NCBI GenBank assembly: GCA_000648925.1
Contig: JFHF01000041.1
Coordinates: 1 to 64,000, forward strand
Direction of reading: 5' to 3'
Source: Caballeronia jiangsuensis
Lineage (GTDB): Bacteria; Pseudomonadota; Gammaproteobacteria; Burkholderiales; Burkholderiaceae
DNA: 64,000 nt
The notes under the pieces are model-generated. The model was not told the DNA's origin, did not search any database, and worked only from the letters and a program-made list of their open reading frames with translations. Below are positions 25,158-36,215 of this stretch, one piece after another; the first letter of the stretch is position 1; each line of letters starts with the position of its first letter. A program made the position numbers and the translations under genes.

Positions 25158-26035
25158 CGGCCCCTGGCTCGCTCCGTTCCGGTTACGCGGATGGCGGGAA
25201 AACGGTCGGTCGGCTTCGCGATCTCGTCCTGCGACGCGACGATTTCCAGCTCGTAGCGCCCTGCATCGTAAGTCGCCTTGACGACGGCGTTCACCGCCGC
25301 GAGCGTGTGCTCCAGCGCCGTGCGCAGCGAATCGCCCTGCAGGGTGCGCGCGACGAACACCGCGCTCGTCAGATCGCCGACGCCTACCGGCTGCCGCGCG
25401 AACGGATACAGCGGGCGCTGCGCGAACCACGCTTCGGACGGCGACACGGCGAGCATGTTGAAGGTGTCGGCGCGGCTGTTGCGATCGAGCAGATGCTTCA
25501 CCATCACGATGCGCGGGCCGCGCGCGATCACGTCGCGGCACGCGTCCACCGCTTCCTCCACCGTTTCGATGGGGCGTCCGACGAGCTTTTCCAACTCGAC
25601 GTGATTGGGGATGATCGCATCGGCGATTTCGGGCATCGTCGTGACGAGGAAATCCTCGATGCCCGGCGCGACCGTGCAGCCGCCCGTCTGACCCATGACC
25701 GGATCGCAGAAATAGAGCGCGCGCGGGTTCACGGCCTTCACCATCTTCACGATTTCGACCACCGCGCGAGCCTGCTCAGGCGCGCCGAGATAGCCGGACA
25801 GCACCGCGTTGCAACGCGCGAGCACGCCGATCGCGCCGATGCCTTCGATCACGTTCTGAAGCTCGTCGGCGTCGAACGCGCTGCCGGTCCAGCGGCCATA
25901 CTGCGTGTGATTGGAGAACTGCACGGTGTTGAGCGGCCAGACGTTGACGCCCAGACGCCGCATCGGGAAAACCGCAGCGCTGTTTCCCGCGTGGCCGAAC
26001 ACCACATGCGATTGAATGCTCAGGACGTTGTTCAT
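25154..26035 (-). CDS. pdxY: Pyridoxal kinase
   Basis: A 293-residue kinase of the ribokinase fold that phosphorylates pyridoxal in the vitamin B6 salvage route. The N-terminal VLSIQSHVVFGHAGNSAAVF, the PLNTVQFSNHTQYGRWTG block, the magnesium/ATP region YFCDPVMG and the anion-hole segment GVGDLTSAVF (with the catalytic aspartate) agree with PdxY. The length is normal. I chose the ATG at 26035 because the sequence starts directly with the PdxY N-terminus; the open frame upstream lacks similarity. It is transcribed alone and ends against the IclR pair. Confidence 0.92.
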   Translation of the reverse strand: MNNVLSIQSHVVFGHAGNSAAVFPMRRLGVNVWPLNTVQFSNHTQYGRWTGSAFDADELQNVIEGIGAIGVLARCNAVLSGYLGAPEQARAVVEIVKMVKAVNPRALYFCDPVMGQTGGCTVAPGIEDFLVTTMPEIADAIIPNHVELEKLVGRPIETVEEAVDACRDVIARGPRIVMVKHLLDRNSRADTFNMLAVSPSEAWFAQRPLYPFARQPVGVGDLTSAVFVARTLQGDSLRTALEHTLAAVNAVVKATYDAGRYELEIVASQDEIAKPTDRFPAIRVTGTERARGR

Positions 26036-26519
26036 GTTCTGCTTTCCCGATTGATCGTGTCCGGACTGGTGAAACGTTTGTCGCGCCGGTGGTCGTGCGG
26101 CGCAGCGCAAGAGCGACTTTACGAAGAACGCCCGTGGACGCCGTCTGCGGGTGTGCCGAGGCAACTCGATCTTCGTATTGTGCCGTGCCTCGACGCACTG
26201 CGGCATGGCCCGTTCGATATAAATCGCCATCACGCGTTTTATCAAGCGATCCGATCGATCAGAAGGCCAAAAGGTCGCGCGGCTGCAACACCATCATCGC
26301 TCGAAGACGCCGCGCAGCACGCCCGTGCGACATTCGGCACGCCGCTTGCTCGACTGATCCGATTGCATCCGCGATGCATCAACGCGAAAAAAACGAGCGA
26401 CTTCAGCACACGGAGTTCAATGCGCGCCGGATAATGCTCCATCGACGCAACAGCGAAAGCACACGAGGACGAACACACGGCAAGACATCAATAGTCGCAG
26501 GTCAAATCAGGAGGCTGGC
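26036..26519. other. Intergenic stretch between pdxY and glgC, no gene seen
   Basis: These 484 bp hold the divergent promoters of pdxY and glgC. No frame resembles a protein. GATAAT at 26430-26435 could be a -10 for glgC but has no fitting -35. The base composition is slightly lower in G+C than in the genes. Confidence 0.5.
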
Positions 26520-27794
26520 ATGGAGACGCTGTCTAAGAATCGCACCGATTTGCAAAAGTCGACCCTCGCAATCGTTCTCGCCGGCGGGCGCGGCACCCGC
26601 CTCGGCCCGCTCACCGACAAGCGCGTGAAGCCGGCCGTCCACTTCGGCGGCAAGTACCGCATCGTCGATTTCGCGCTGTCCAACTGCCTCAATTCCGGCA
26701 TCCGCCGCATCGCCGTCGTCACGCAATACAAGGCCCATTCGCTCATCCGGCACCTCCAGCGCGGCTGGGGTTTCCTGCGCGGCGAGTTCAACGAGTTCAT
26801 CGATATCTGGCCGGCGCAGCAGCGCGTCGATTCGAGCTGGTATCGCGGCACGGCCGACGCCGTCTATCAGAACCTCGACATCGTCCGTTCGATCGGGCCG
26901 GAATTCGTCATCGTGCTGGCGGGCGATCACATCTACAAGATGGATTACACGCGCATGGTGCTCGACCATGTGGAGAGCGGCGCGGACTGCACGGTCGGCT
27001 GCATCGAGGTGCCGCGCATGGACGCCGTCGCGTTCGGCGTGATGCACGTCGACGAGAACCGACGCGTCACGGACTTCCTCGAAAAGCCCGCCGATCCGCC
27101 CGCCATGCCGGGCAAGCCGGATATCGCGCTCGCGAGCATGGGCATCTACGTGTTCAGCGCGAAGTATCTCTACGACATGCTGCAGGAGAACATCGAGACG
27201 TCGAACACGGATCACGACTTCGGCAAGGACATCATTCCGCGCGTCGTCACGACCGGCAAGGCGATCGCGCATCCGTTCGGCATGTCGTGCGTCACGTCGA
27301 GCACCGATCCCGAGGCGCCCGCCTACTGGCGCGATGTCGGCACGGTGGACGCGTACTGGTCGGCCAACCTCGATCTCGCCTCGACCATCCCCGAACTCGA
27401 TCTCTACGACCGCAACTGGCCGATCTGGACCAATCAGGAACAGTTGCCGCCCGGCAAGTTCGTGCGCGACCTGAACGGCCAGCAAGGCGCGATCACGAAT
27501 CTGCTCGTGTGCGGCGGCTGCGTGATATCGGGATCGCAGGTGTCGAAGTCGGTGTTTTCGTCGGCGGTGCGGGTGCACTCGTTCTGTAACATCAATGAGG
27601 CAGTCTTGTTGCCTCAGGTGACCATCGGGCCGAGTTGCAGATTGCAGCGCGTCGTGATCGATCGCGGTTGCACGGTGCCCGAAGGTCTCGTGGTCGGCGA
27701 GGATCCGGACGACGACGCCGCGCGTTTCTTCCGCACGGAGTCGGGCGTCACGCTCATCACGCGCGATGCGCTGGCGCGGCTGCCGCAAAGTTAG
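26520..27794 (+). CDS. glgC: Glucose-1-phosphate adenylyltransferase
   Basis: A 424-residue ADP-glucose pyrophosphorylase, the committed step of glycogen synthesis (glucose-1-phosphate and ATP to ADP-glucose). The nucleotide-binding signature VLAGGRGTRLGPLTDKRVKP lies at about 20-39, and RGTADAVYQN and VLAGDHIYKMDY follow. The C-terminal third is the left-handed beta-helix (QVTIGPSCRL). AGGAGG lies five bases before the ATG. It is followed by glgA after 54 bp, so both form an operon; branching enzyme and phosphorylase genes are not in the window. Confidence 0.95.
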   Translation: METLSKNRTDLQKSTLAIVLAGGRGTRLGPLTDKRVKPAVHFGGKYRIVDFALSNCLNSGIRRIAVVTQYKAHSLIRHLQRGWGFLRGEFNEFIDIWPAQQRVDSSWYRGTADAVYQNLDIVRSIGPEFVIVLAGDHIYKMDYTRMVLDHVESGADCTVGCIEVPRMDAVAFGVMHVDENRRVTDFLEKPADPPAMPGKPDIALASMGIYVFSAKYLYDMLQENIETSNTDHDFGKDIIPRVVTTGKAIAHPFGMSCVTSSTDPEAPAYWRDVGTVDAYWSANLDLASTIPELDLYDRNWPIWTNQEQLPPGKFVRDLNGQQGAITNLLVCGGCVISGSQVSKSVFSSAVRVHSFCNINEAVLLPQVTIGPSCRLQRVVIDRGCTVPEGLVVGEDPDDDAARFFRTESGVTLITRDALARLPQS

Positions 27795-27848
27795 GCGCCG
27801 GCGCGCCGGACGACCACGACAACACGAATCCATTCGACGGGAGCGCCG

Positions 27849-29312
27849 ATGACCGTATGCGTGCTGCATGCCGCAGCAGAAATGTTTCCGCTGTTGAAAA
27901 CCGGCGGCCTCGCCGATGTAGTCGGCGCATTGCCGCCCGCGCAGTCTCAACTGGGCACGGATGCGCGCGTCGTGCTGCCGGGCTTTCCCGCCGTGCTCGC
28001 GGGCCTCGACGACCTTCAGCCGGTCGCCGATCTGGGCGCCGCGTTCGGCGCGGGCAACGTGCGGCTCGAGCGCGGCGTGCTGCAGCCGCACGGCGTGACG
28101 GTGTACGTCGTGCGCGCGGATCAGTTCTACGATCGCCCGGGCAATCCGTATCTCGACGCCGCGCATCGCTCATACGCCGACAACGACCGCCGCTTCGCGC
28201 TGCTCGGCTGGGCGGCGGCGCGCATCGCGACGGGCGCCGATCCGGCGTGGAAGCCGCATATCGTCCACGCGCACGACTGGCACGCGGGCCTCGCGCCCGC
28301 GTATCTGCGCGCGTTCGAGCGCGACGGCGCGGCCAGGGTCGCGAGCGTGATGACCGTGCACAACCTCGCGTATCAGGGCACGTTCGCCGCGTCGGAATTC
28401 GGGGCGCTGCAGTTGCCCGCCGACTTTTACGCGGTGGACGGCGTGGAGTTTTACGGCCACGTCTCGTTCCTGAAGGCGGGTCTCTACTACGCGGACCGCA
28501 TCACGACGGTAAGCCCGACCTACGCACGCGAAATTCAGACGCAGACGCACGGCGCCGGGCTGCACGGCCTGCTGCAGACCCGCACCTACGACATCACCGG
28601 CATCCTGAACGGCGTCGATTATTCGATCTGGAGCCCGTCCGTCGATGAATCCATCGCGGCGAAGTACACCGCGTCGAAGCCATCGGCGAAATCGAAGTGC
28701 AAGGCGGCGCTGCAGGAACGCATGGGGCTCGCGCGGGACGACGACGCCCTGCTGTTCGGCGTCGTTAGCCGGCTCACCGAGCAGAAAGGGCTCGATCTGC
28801 TGCTCTCGGCCGTGCCCGATATCGTGCAGCGCGGCGGCCAGCTCGCCGTCCTCGGCACGGGCGATCCGGCGCTCGAAACCGGCATGAAGAACGCGGCGGC
28901 GGCGCATCCGGGCGCGGTCGCAATCGAGCTGGGGTTCGACGAGACGCTGTCGCATTCGATCATCGCGGGCAGCGATGTGGTGATGGTGCCGTCGCGCTTC
29001 GAGCCGTGCGGCCTCACGCAGCTCTACGCGCTCGCCTACGGCTCGCTGCCGCTCGTGCATCGCGTGGGCGGGCTGGCCGACACCGTCGTCGACAGTTCGC
29101 TCGAAAATCTCGCGGACGACCTCGCGACTGGCTTCGTCTTCGATATCTTCGATCGCGCGGGCATCGTCGGCGCGATCCGGCGCGCGTTCGCACTGAAGGC
29201 GCGGCGCACGGACTGGAAAGCCGTCGTCAAGCGCGCGATGGGCCAGAGCTTCAGTTGGGAAGCGGCCGCGCTCAAATACGCCGAAGTGTATGAGGAATTG
29301 ACGAGCCGCTGA
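27849..29312 (+). CDS. glgA: Glycogen synthase (ADP-glucose)
   Basis: A 487-residue GT5 family glycosyltransferase that extends alpha-1,4-glucan chains from ADP-glucose. The N-terminal KTGGL motif (Lys17 onward) binds ADP-glucose. The C-terminal block SRFEPCGLTQLYALAYGSLP followed by VHRVGGLADTV is the family donor site. SRLTEQKGLDLLL is also typical. GGGAG precedes the ATG. It lies 54 bp after glgC and is followed after 63 bp by an SDR gene. Confidence 0.95.
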   Translation: MTVCVLHAAAEMFPLLKTGGLADVVGALPPAQSQLGTDARVVLPGFPAVLAGLDDLQPVADLGAAFGAGNVRLERGVLQPHGVTVYVVRADQFYDRPGNPYLDAAHRSYADNDRRFALLGWAAARIATGADPAWKPHIVHAHDWHAGLAPAYLRAFERDGAARVASVMTVHNLAYQGTFAASEFGALQLPADFYAVDGVEFYGHVSFLKAGLYYADRITTVSPTYAREIQTQTHGAGLHGLLQTRTYDITGILNGVDYSIWSPSVDESIAAKYTASKPSAKSKCKAALQERMGLARDDDALLFGVVSRLTEQKGLDLLLSAVPDIVQRGGQLAVLGTGDPALETGMKNAAAAHPGAVAIELGFDETLSHSIIAGSDVVMVPSRFEPCGLTQLYALAYGSLPLVHRVGGLADTVVDSSLENLADDLATGFVFDIFDRAGIVGAIRRAFALKARRTDWKAVVKRAMGQSFSWEAAALKYAEVYEELTSR

Positions 29313-29375
29313 AGCCTTCCTTCCGTGGGCGCACGCCTTGCTGCCGAGGAACGACTGACAATCACGGAACTGCAC

Positions 29376-30176
29376 ATGCACAAACCTCTGGCAGGCCAGA
29401 TCGCGCTCGTGACGGGCGCGAGTTCGGGCATCGGTACGGGCGTCGCTACCGCGCTCGCCGACGCGGGCGCGCACGTCGCCATCAACTATCACTCGCACGC
29501 GGAACCGGCCGAAGAACTCGCCGCCGCGATCACCGCGAAAGGCGGCGAGGCGTTCGCCGTCGGCGCGGATGTATCCGACGAAGCCCAGATCGACGCAATG
29601 TTCGATGCCGTCGTGAAGCGCTTCGGGACCATCGATATCGTGGTCGCAAATTCCGGGCTTCAGAAGGACGCGAAGTTTTCCGCGCTCACGCTCGCTGACT
29701 GGAACACCGTCATCGAAACGAATCTCACCGGACAATTCCTGACCGCGCAGCGCGCCGTGCGCATATTCGAGCGGCGCGGGATGCGCGACGTGTCGAAGGC
29801 GCTCGGCAAGATCATCTGCATGAGTTCGGTTCACGAGGTCATTCCGTGGGCCGGACACGTGAATTACGCGGCGTCCAAAGGCGGCATCCAGATGATGATG
29901 AAAACGATCGCGCAGGAAGTCGCGCCGCAGCGTATTCGCGTGAACGGCATCGCGCCCGGCGCGATCCGCACGCCGATCAACAAGGACGCATGGGATACGC
30001 AGGAGAAGCTCGACAAGCTCCTGACGCTGATTCCCTATGGGCGCGTCGGCGAAGTGGAGGATATCGGCCGCGCGGCGGTGTGGCTCGCGTCAGACGATAG
30101 CGATTACGTTGTCGGTACGACGCTTTTCGTCGATGGCGGCATGACCCTCTATCCGGGATTCGCGGATAACGGCTGA
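29376..30176 (+). CDS. SDR-family oxidoreductase (glucose 1-dehydrogenase-like)
   Basis: A 266-residue classical short-chain dehydrogenase. It has the NAD(P) motif TGASSGIGTG (about 12-21), the VANSG block (normally NNAG), the active-site serine region IICMSSVHE and the YAASK pair. HEVIPWAGHVNYAASKGG is typical of the glucose 1-dehydrogenase group. The start at 29376 gives the normal family length. The neighbours glgC and glgA suggest glucose oxidation as a plausible role, but substrate calls in this family are unreliable. It is followed by a dihydrolipoamide-dehydrogenase-like gene after 29 bp. Confidence 0.82.
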   Translation: MHKPLAGQIALVTGASSGIGTGVATALADAGAHVAINYHSHAEPAEELAAAITAKGGEAFAVGADVSDEAQIDAMFDAVVKRFGTIDIVVANSGLQKDAKFSALTLADWNTVIETNLTGQFLTAQRAVRIFERRGMRDVSKALGKIICMSSVHEVIPWAGHVNYAASKGGIQMMMKTIAQEVAPQRIRVNGIAPGAIRTPINKDAWDTQEKLDKLLTLIPYGRVGEVEDIGRAAVWLASDDSDYVVGTTLFVDGGMTLYPGFADNG

Positions 30177-30205
30177 TATCGCATCGACAAGAACACGGGG
30201 ACGGA

Positions 30206-31642
30206 ATGAACGAAATCGAGGTTGACGTCGCCGTGATCGGCGCAGGCACCGCGGGCATGGCCGCGTTGCGCGCGGCGCGGCTCGCGGGCGCGAACGCGGT
30301 GCTGATCGAGGGCGGCGAGTTCGGCACGACCTGCGCGCGCGTCGGCTGCATGCCGTCGAAGCTGCTGCTCGCGGCGGCGAATGGATTGCACGATGCGCGT
30401 TCGCTGGCCGCGCGCGGCATCGAAGGCACGCACGCGCTCGAAGCGGACTACGCGCATGTGCTCGACTACGTGCGGCGCGAGCGCGATCACTTCGTCAAGG
30501 GCGTGCTCGAAGAAATCGACACGCTGCCCGGCGGCATCGTGCTGCGCGGCAAGGCGCGCTTCGACGCGCCGACGCAGCTGGTCGTCGGGGATCACACGCG
30601 CGTCGAGGCGAAGAGCGTCGTGATCGCGACGGGCGCGGCGCCGAGCGTGCCCGAGGAACTGAGGGTGTTCGGCGACAAACTCATCACGAGCGACGATCTT
30701 TTCGAGCTGCGCACGCTGCCGAAGCGCATCGCCGTGTTCGGCGCAGGACCGATCGCGCTGGAGCTGGGACAGGCGCTCGCGCGTCTCGATGTCGAAATCC
30801 TGATGTTCGGCAAGGGCGGCCGCGTGGCAGGGCTCACCGACAAACCCGTGCGCGATGCGCTCGCCGTCGCGCTCGCCGACGAGTTCTATTTCGATCCCGA
30901 CGCGAAGTTCGAAAAGATGTCGCTCGAAGACGGCGTGCCCACGCTGCGCTTCACGTCGCCGGATGGCGCGAGCCGCGTCGAACGCGTCGATCTGGTGCTC
31001 GCAGCGACGGGCCGCAGACCGAATTTCGCGCCGCTCGTGCTCGAAAACGCGGGCATCGAACTGAATGAAAAAGGCGTGCCGTTGTTCGACGAAACCACGA
31101 TGCAATGCGGCACGAGCTCTATCTTCATCGCGGGCGATTGCGACGGCACGCGCCCCTGGCTTCACGACGCCGCCGACGAAGGCAAGCTCGCCGGCGACAA
31201 CGCCGCGCGCTTTCCGGACGTGCAGGCGGTCAAGCGCAAGGTGCCCTTCTCGATCGTGTTCAGCGAGCCGCAGGCGGTAATGGTCGGCGCGTCGTACGAC
31301 GAGCTCGACAAGCAGATGACGGTGACCGGCGAGGTATCGTTCGAGAATCAGGGCAGAAGCCGTGTGATGCGGCAAAACTGCGGCCTGCTGCACGTCTACG
31401 CCGACGCGAAAACCGGCAAGCTTCGCGGCGCACAAGGCTGCGGTCCAACGATGGAGCATCTGGGGCATCTGCTCGCGTGGGCGCTGCAACTCGAGTTGAC
31501 GCTCGATGAAACGCTCAAGCTGCCTTTCTATCATCCGGTGGTGGAAGAAGGCCTGCGCAGCGCGCTGAAAGATGCGGACAGAAAATGCTATGAAGAGCGT
31601 TCGGAGGCGCCGCCGAACTTACCAAACGCGGCAGGTTGTTAA
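30206..31642 (+). CDS. Dihydrolipoamide dehydrogenase-like pyridine nucleotide-disulfide oxidoreductase
   Basis: A 478-residue flavoprotein disulfide reductase. The FAD fold is VAVIGAGTAGMAALRA (8-23). The redox-active pair is CARVGC (Cys43 and Cys48). A second NAD fold appears in IAVFGAGPIALELGQAL, and IFIAGDCDG binds FAD. In the C-terminal dimer region the usual HxHP reads FYHPVVEEGL, so the first histidine is tyrosine while the catalytic His and Glu remain. No E2 or E1 genes are near, so it is not part of a standard dehydrogenase complex here; it may be a stand-alone disulfide or quinone reductase. A terminator follows directly. Confidence 0.85.
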   Translation: MNEIEVDVAVIGAGTAGMAALRAARLAGANAVLIEGGEFGTTCARVGCMPSKLLLAAANGLHDARSLAARGIEGTHALEADYAHVLDYVRRERDHFVKGVLEEIDTLPGGIVLRGKARFDAPTQLVVGDHTRVEAKSVVIATGAAPSVPEELRVFGDKLITSDDLFELRTLPKRIAVFGAGPIALELGQALARLDVEILMFGKGGRVAGLTDKPVRDALAVALADEFYFDPDAKFEKMSLEDGVPTLRFTSPDGASRVERVDLVLAATGRRPNFAPLVLENAGIELNEKGVPLFDETTMQCGTSSIFIAGDCDGTRPWLHDAADEGKLAGDNAARFPDVQAVKRKVPFSIVFSEPQAVMVGASYDELDKQMTVTGEVSFENQGRSRVMRQNCGLLHVYADAKTGKLRGAQGCGPTMEHLGHLLAWALQLELTLDETLKLPFYHPVVEEGLRSALKDADRKCYEERSEAPPNLPNAAGC

Positions 31643-31654
31643 GCGCCAAAACAA

Positions 31655-31680
31655 AACGCCGGCTGCTAAGAGCCGGCGTT
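31655..31680. terminator. Bidirectional rho-independent terminator
   Basis: A ten-base-pair stem (AACGCCGGCT with AGCCGGCGTT, six-base loop) is followed by a T-rich run on the plus strand and by TTGTTTT on the minus strand. It separates the convergent dihydrolipoamide-dehydrogenase-like gene and the small membrane protein gene. Confidence 0.85.
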
Positions 31681-31715
31681 TCGTCTTTCTAATTATGCAT
31701 GAGAGCCGTCAGCGA

Positions 31716-32072
31716 TCAGCTTCCGCTCAGACCATATTGCAGTGCAAGATCGAAACCCAGCACCACTAGCGAACAGAACAGACCCAGCGACAAATTTGCC
31801 AGCCGGTGGCCGACATCCTTGTGCTTCGTCAAAACGGCGCCCGCGAGGAACGCGATTTCCACGATGACCTGCATACAGAACACGGCGATCATCAACGCGA
31901 ACTCATAACCCATCGAGTTGAAGTTCATGAAGTTGAAGCCGTTCACCGCGACCCAAGAACCCACTCGCCAGGCTTCGTATGCCAATAGCAGCAACGGAAA
32001 GAAATAGCTGGCTACATAAGTCGGCACCGTGGCGTGCCGCAATTCCATATTTAAGTGACGTGTTACTTGCAT
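31716..32072 (-). CDS. Small membrane protein of unknown function
   Basis: A 118-residue protein with three predicted membrane helices (around YVASYFFPLLLLAYEAWRV, FALMIAVFCMQVIVEIAFLA and LSLGLFCSLVVLGFDLALQY). I do not recognise the family. The ATG at 32072 is supported by GAGGAG seven bases upstream; the longer open frame to 32186 has no such site. It is monocistronic and ends at the bidirectional terminator. It may be an inner-membrane accessory protein, but no partner is evident. Confidence 0.65.
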   Translation of the reverse strand: MQVTRHLNMELRHATVPTYVASYFFPLLLLAYEAWRVGSWVAVNGFNFMNFNSMGYEFALMIAVFCMQVIVEIAFLAGAVLTKHKDVGHRLANLSLGLFCSLVVLGFDLALQYGLSGS

Positions 32073-32336
32073 CGCGTACTCCTCATCTGATTGCCCGAAA
32101 ATGACGGGCGTTCTACCTGCACCGTGGCGCAACCGGAGCGTTCTGACCGAACGGCAGACGGGCGTCGTGCTTTCAGAATAGGACAATTTTCGGGAAAGCG
32201 AATCATCGTATTCCCGATGATCACACCCAGTAAGGGATTACACGATGCATTGTGCAGTGCAACTGAACAACGTTGTTATTTATACCCTTGAATCCGGCAC
32301 GCGCGTGCGCGCCGAACTCATATTTCGTTTGATCGC

Positions 32337-33233
32337 TTATTGGCCGTTTTGTTGCTTGGCGTATAGCTTGATAATCCCTGAAAAATCGAGTCCGCCGAGT
32401 CCCTGCTGGTTCATCGACTGATACAACTGTTGTGCCAGCGCGCCCATGAAAACCGGCTGCTTTGCGTTACGCGCCGCATCGACGGCAAGGCCCAGATCTT
32501 TCAACATCAGATCCGCGCCGAAGCCGCCCGAATATCCGCGCGAAGCGGGCGCAGTTTCGACGATTCCCGGATAGGGATTACACGTATCCGAACTCCAGCA
32601 ACGCCCGGTCGATGTATTGACGATGCTCGCCAGTTTCGTCGGATCGATGCCGAGCGTTTCACCGAGCTTCATCGCTTCCGCGACGCCGATCATGGAAATC
32701 CCTAGCAGCAAGTTATTGCAAATCTTGGCGATCTGACCGGTGCCCGTTTCGCCGCAACGCACCATATTCTTGCCCATGCCGGACAGCACGGGGCGCAGCG
32801 TTTCGAAGAGCCCTTCGTCGGCGCCGACCATGAAGGTCAGCGTGCCCGCCTGCGCACCGACGACGCCGCCGGAAACGGGCGCATCCGCGAACGGATTGCC
32901 CTGCTTCGCCGCCGCCTCGCCGATGAGCTTCGCGGTGGCCGGGTCGATCGTGCTGCTGTCGACGAGCGGCACGCCTTTCGCGACGCCCGCGAGCACGCCG
33001 TCATCGCCGAGATAGACCGACTTCACATGCTGCGCTGCGGGAAGCATCGTGATGACGACCTCCGCGCCTTCGGCGGCCGCGCGCGGCGAAGCGGCCAGCG
33101 TCGCGCCCGCCGCCTTCGCCGCGTCCAGCGCCTCGGGCACGAGATCGAACGCCGTTATCGCGTGCCCCGCTTTCAGGAGATTGGCGGCCATCGGGCCACC
33201 CATGTGCCCGAGGCCGATAAAGCCTATTTTCAT
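32337..33233 (-). CDS. mmsB: 3-hydroxyisobutyrate dehydrogenase
   Basis: A 298-residue NAD-dependent beta-hydroxyacid dehydrogenase that oxidises 3-hydroxyisobutyrate to methylmalonate semialdehyde in valine breakdown. The N-terminus shows IGFIGLGHMGGPMAANLLKA (3-22). The substrate motif FADAPVSGGVVGAQAGTL and the catalytic lysine block GTGQIAKICNNLLLG follow. AAGGAG lies eight bases before the ATG. It is 15 bp downstream of mmsA in the same operon and is divergently placed, with mmsA, from a LysR gene. Confidence 0.93.
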   Translation of the reverse strand: MKIGFIGLGHMGGPMAANLLKAGHAITAFDLVPEALDAAKAAGATLAASPRAAAEGAEVVITMLPAAQHVKSVYLGDDGVLAGVAKGVPLVDSSTIDPATAKLIGEAAAKQGNPFADAPVSGGVVGAQAGTLTFMVGADEGLFETLRPVLSGMGKNMVRCGETGTGQIAKICNNLLLGISMIGVAEAMKLGETLGIDPTKLASIVNTSTGRCWSSDTCNPYPGIVETAPASRGYSGGFGADLMLKDLGLAVDAARNAKQPVFMGALAQQLYQSMNQQGLGGLDFSGIIKLYAKQQNGQ

Positions 33234-33248
33234 CGCTGTCTCCTTTTC

Positions 33249-34781
<1,533 letters not shown>

Positions 34782-34983
34782 GAGTCACTCCTTGTCTGGA
34801 AAGTTGCAAACGCGGGGGTTGGGATGAAAGGCGAAGACGCGCAGACAGGACGCCGGTGCGGCGCCGAAGGGAAAGGCATGTCGTCTCCGTTTATAAGAAA
34901 TCGGCCTGCACTGCTGCACGGTCGTTTCCTTGAGTATAGTTATGCAAAAGTCCATCATGGCACCATAAAAACACCCGATCGAT
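34782..34983. promoter_or_regulatory. Divergent promoter region mmsA / LysR
   Basis: These 202 bp separate the mmsA start from the LysR start. The part next to the LysR gene is AT-rich (TATAGTTATGCA near 34936-34947 and CCATAAAAACACC near 34965). A LysR site is expected here, but I could not pick a clear T-N11-A palindrome. Confidence 0.4.
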
Positions 34984-35958
34984 ATGCAAAAAAACGCCAT
35001 ACAACCCGCCAAGTTCGACCTCGCCCGCCTCAACTGGGACGATCTGCGCTTCTTCCTCGAAGTCGCCCGCACGCAGCGCGCGAGCGGCGCGGCCAAGCGC
35101 CTGGGCGTCGATTACACGACGGTCGCGCGGCGCGTGCGCGCGCTCGAAGACGCGCTCGGCACCCTCCTGTTCGACAAGTCGCGCAGCGGCGGATTCATTC
35201 TGACCGCCGAGGGCCAGCGGCTGCTCGGTTTCGTCGATTCGATCGAGACGACGGTGCAGTCCGCCACCGAGCAGATCGCCAATACGGGCCACGCGCTGTC
35301 GGGACATGTGCGCGTCGGCTCGACGGAAGGTTTCGGCTGCTTTTTTCTCGCGCCGCAGCTCGCGCGCTTTCAGGACGCGCATCCGAACATTTCCATCGAC
35401 CTGTTGCCGGTGCCGCATTTCGTGAGCCTGTCCAAGCGCGAGGCGGATATCGCCGTGACGCTCGAGCGCCCCGAGCAGGGCCAGTACGTCTACACGAAGC
35501 TCTGCGAATACCGGCTCAAGCTCTACGCGACCGCCGAGTATCTGGACGCGCACGGGCCGATCCGCACGAGCGACGATCTGCGACATCATCGCTTCGCGAG
35601 CTATATCGACGATCTCGCGTTCAGTTACGAACTGCTGTATCTCGAACGCGCGGTGCCGGGCGCGGTGTCGCGCTGGAGGAGCACGAGCGCGATCGCGCAA
35701 TACTTCGCGGCGCTGCAGGGCCGCGCGCTCGCGATCCTGCCGTGCTTCATGACCTCCGCCGATCCGCGCTTCGTGCCGGTGCTGCCGGACGAGATCGTCG
35801 TGACGCGCGCTTTCTTCCTGTCCTGCCGCGAGGATCTGCGCAAGCTGAAGCGCATCACGGCCGTCTGGGACTATCTGCGCGCGGCGGCCGAAGCGAACCG
35901 CGGATTCCTGATGGGCGACGGCACGCAGATGGCGTGGGTCGATGTCAAGTCATCCTGA
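34984..35958 (+). CDS. LysR-family regulator, probable regulator of mmsAB
   Basis: A 324-residue LysR protein. The N-terminal HTH (FFLEVARTQRASGAAKRLGV then DYTTVARRVRALEDAL) is followed by an effector domain with the sequence HVRVGSTEGFGCFFLAPQLA. The C-terminus is longer than average by about 15 residues. It is divergent from mmsA with 202 bp between the starts, the usual arrangement for a LysR regulator and its target. The inducer would be a valine intermediate, by inference. Confidence 0.85.
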   Translation: MQKNAIQPAKFDLARLNWDDLRFFLEVARTQRASGAAKRLGVDYTTVARRVRALEDALGTLLFDKSRSGGFILTAEGQRLLGFVDSIETTVQSATEQIANTGHALSGHVRVGSTEGFGCFFLAPQLARFQDAHPNISIDLLPVPHFVSLSKREADIAVTLERPEQGQYVYTKLCEYRLKLYATAEYLDAHGPIRTSDDLRHHRFASYIDDLAFSYELLYLERAVPGAVSRWRSTSAIAQYFAALQGRALAILPCFMTSADPRFVPVLPDEIVVTRAFFLSCREDLRKLKRITAVWDYLRAAAEANRGFLMGDGTQMAWVDVKSS

Positions 35959-36215
35959 TCGAATCACGTTTTGTGACAGCGAGATTGGATCAGGCGTGTT
36001 ATCCGTCGATGCCCGATCACGCGTCACACAATTTGACTCGATGAATTCGTGTAATTTTGCTTCGATATCCTCTCGAAAGCATCGCCTGCGCGCACAGGCT
36101 CGTGCATAATCGCCGCCCAGTCTTATTGTTTTGCCGTGGAGAGCGCGGCGCACTCCATCCCCGTGATTTTCCTTAGTCTTTTTTCCGCCGGCCTCACTGG
36201 CCGCTCCGCGCGCTG

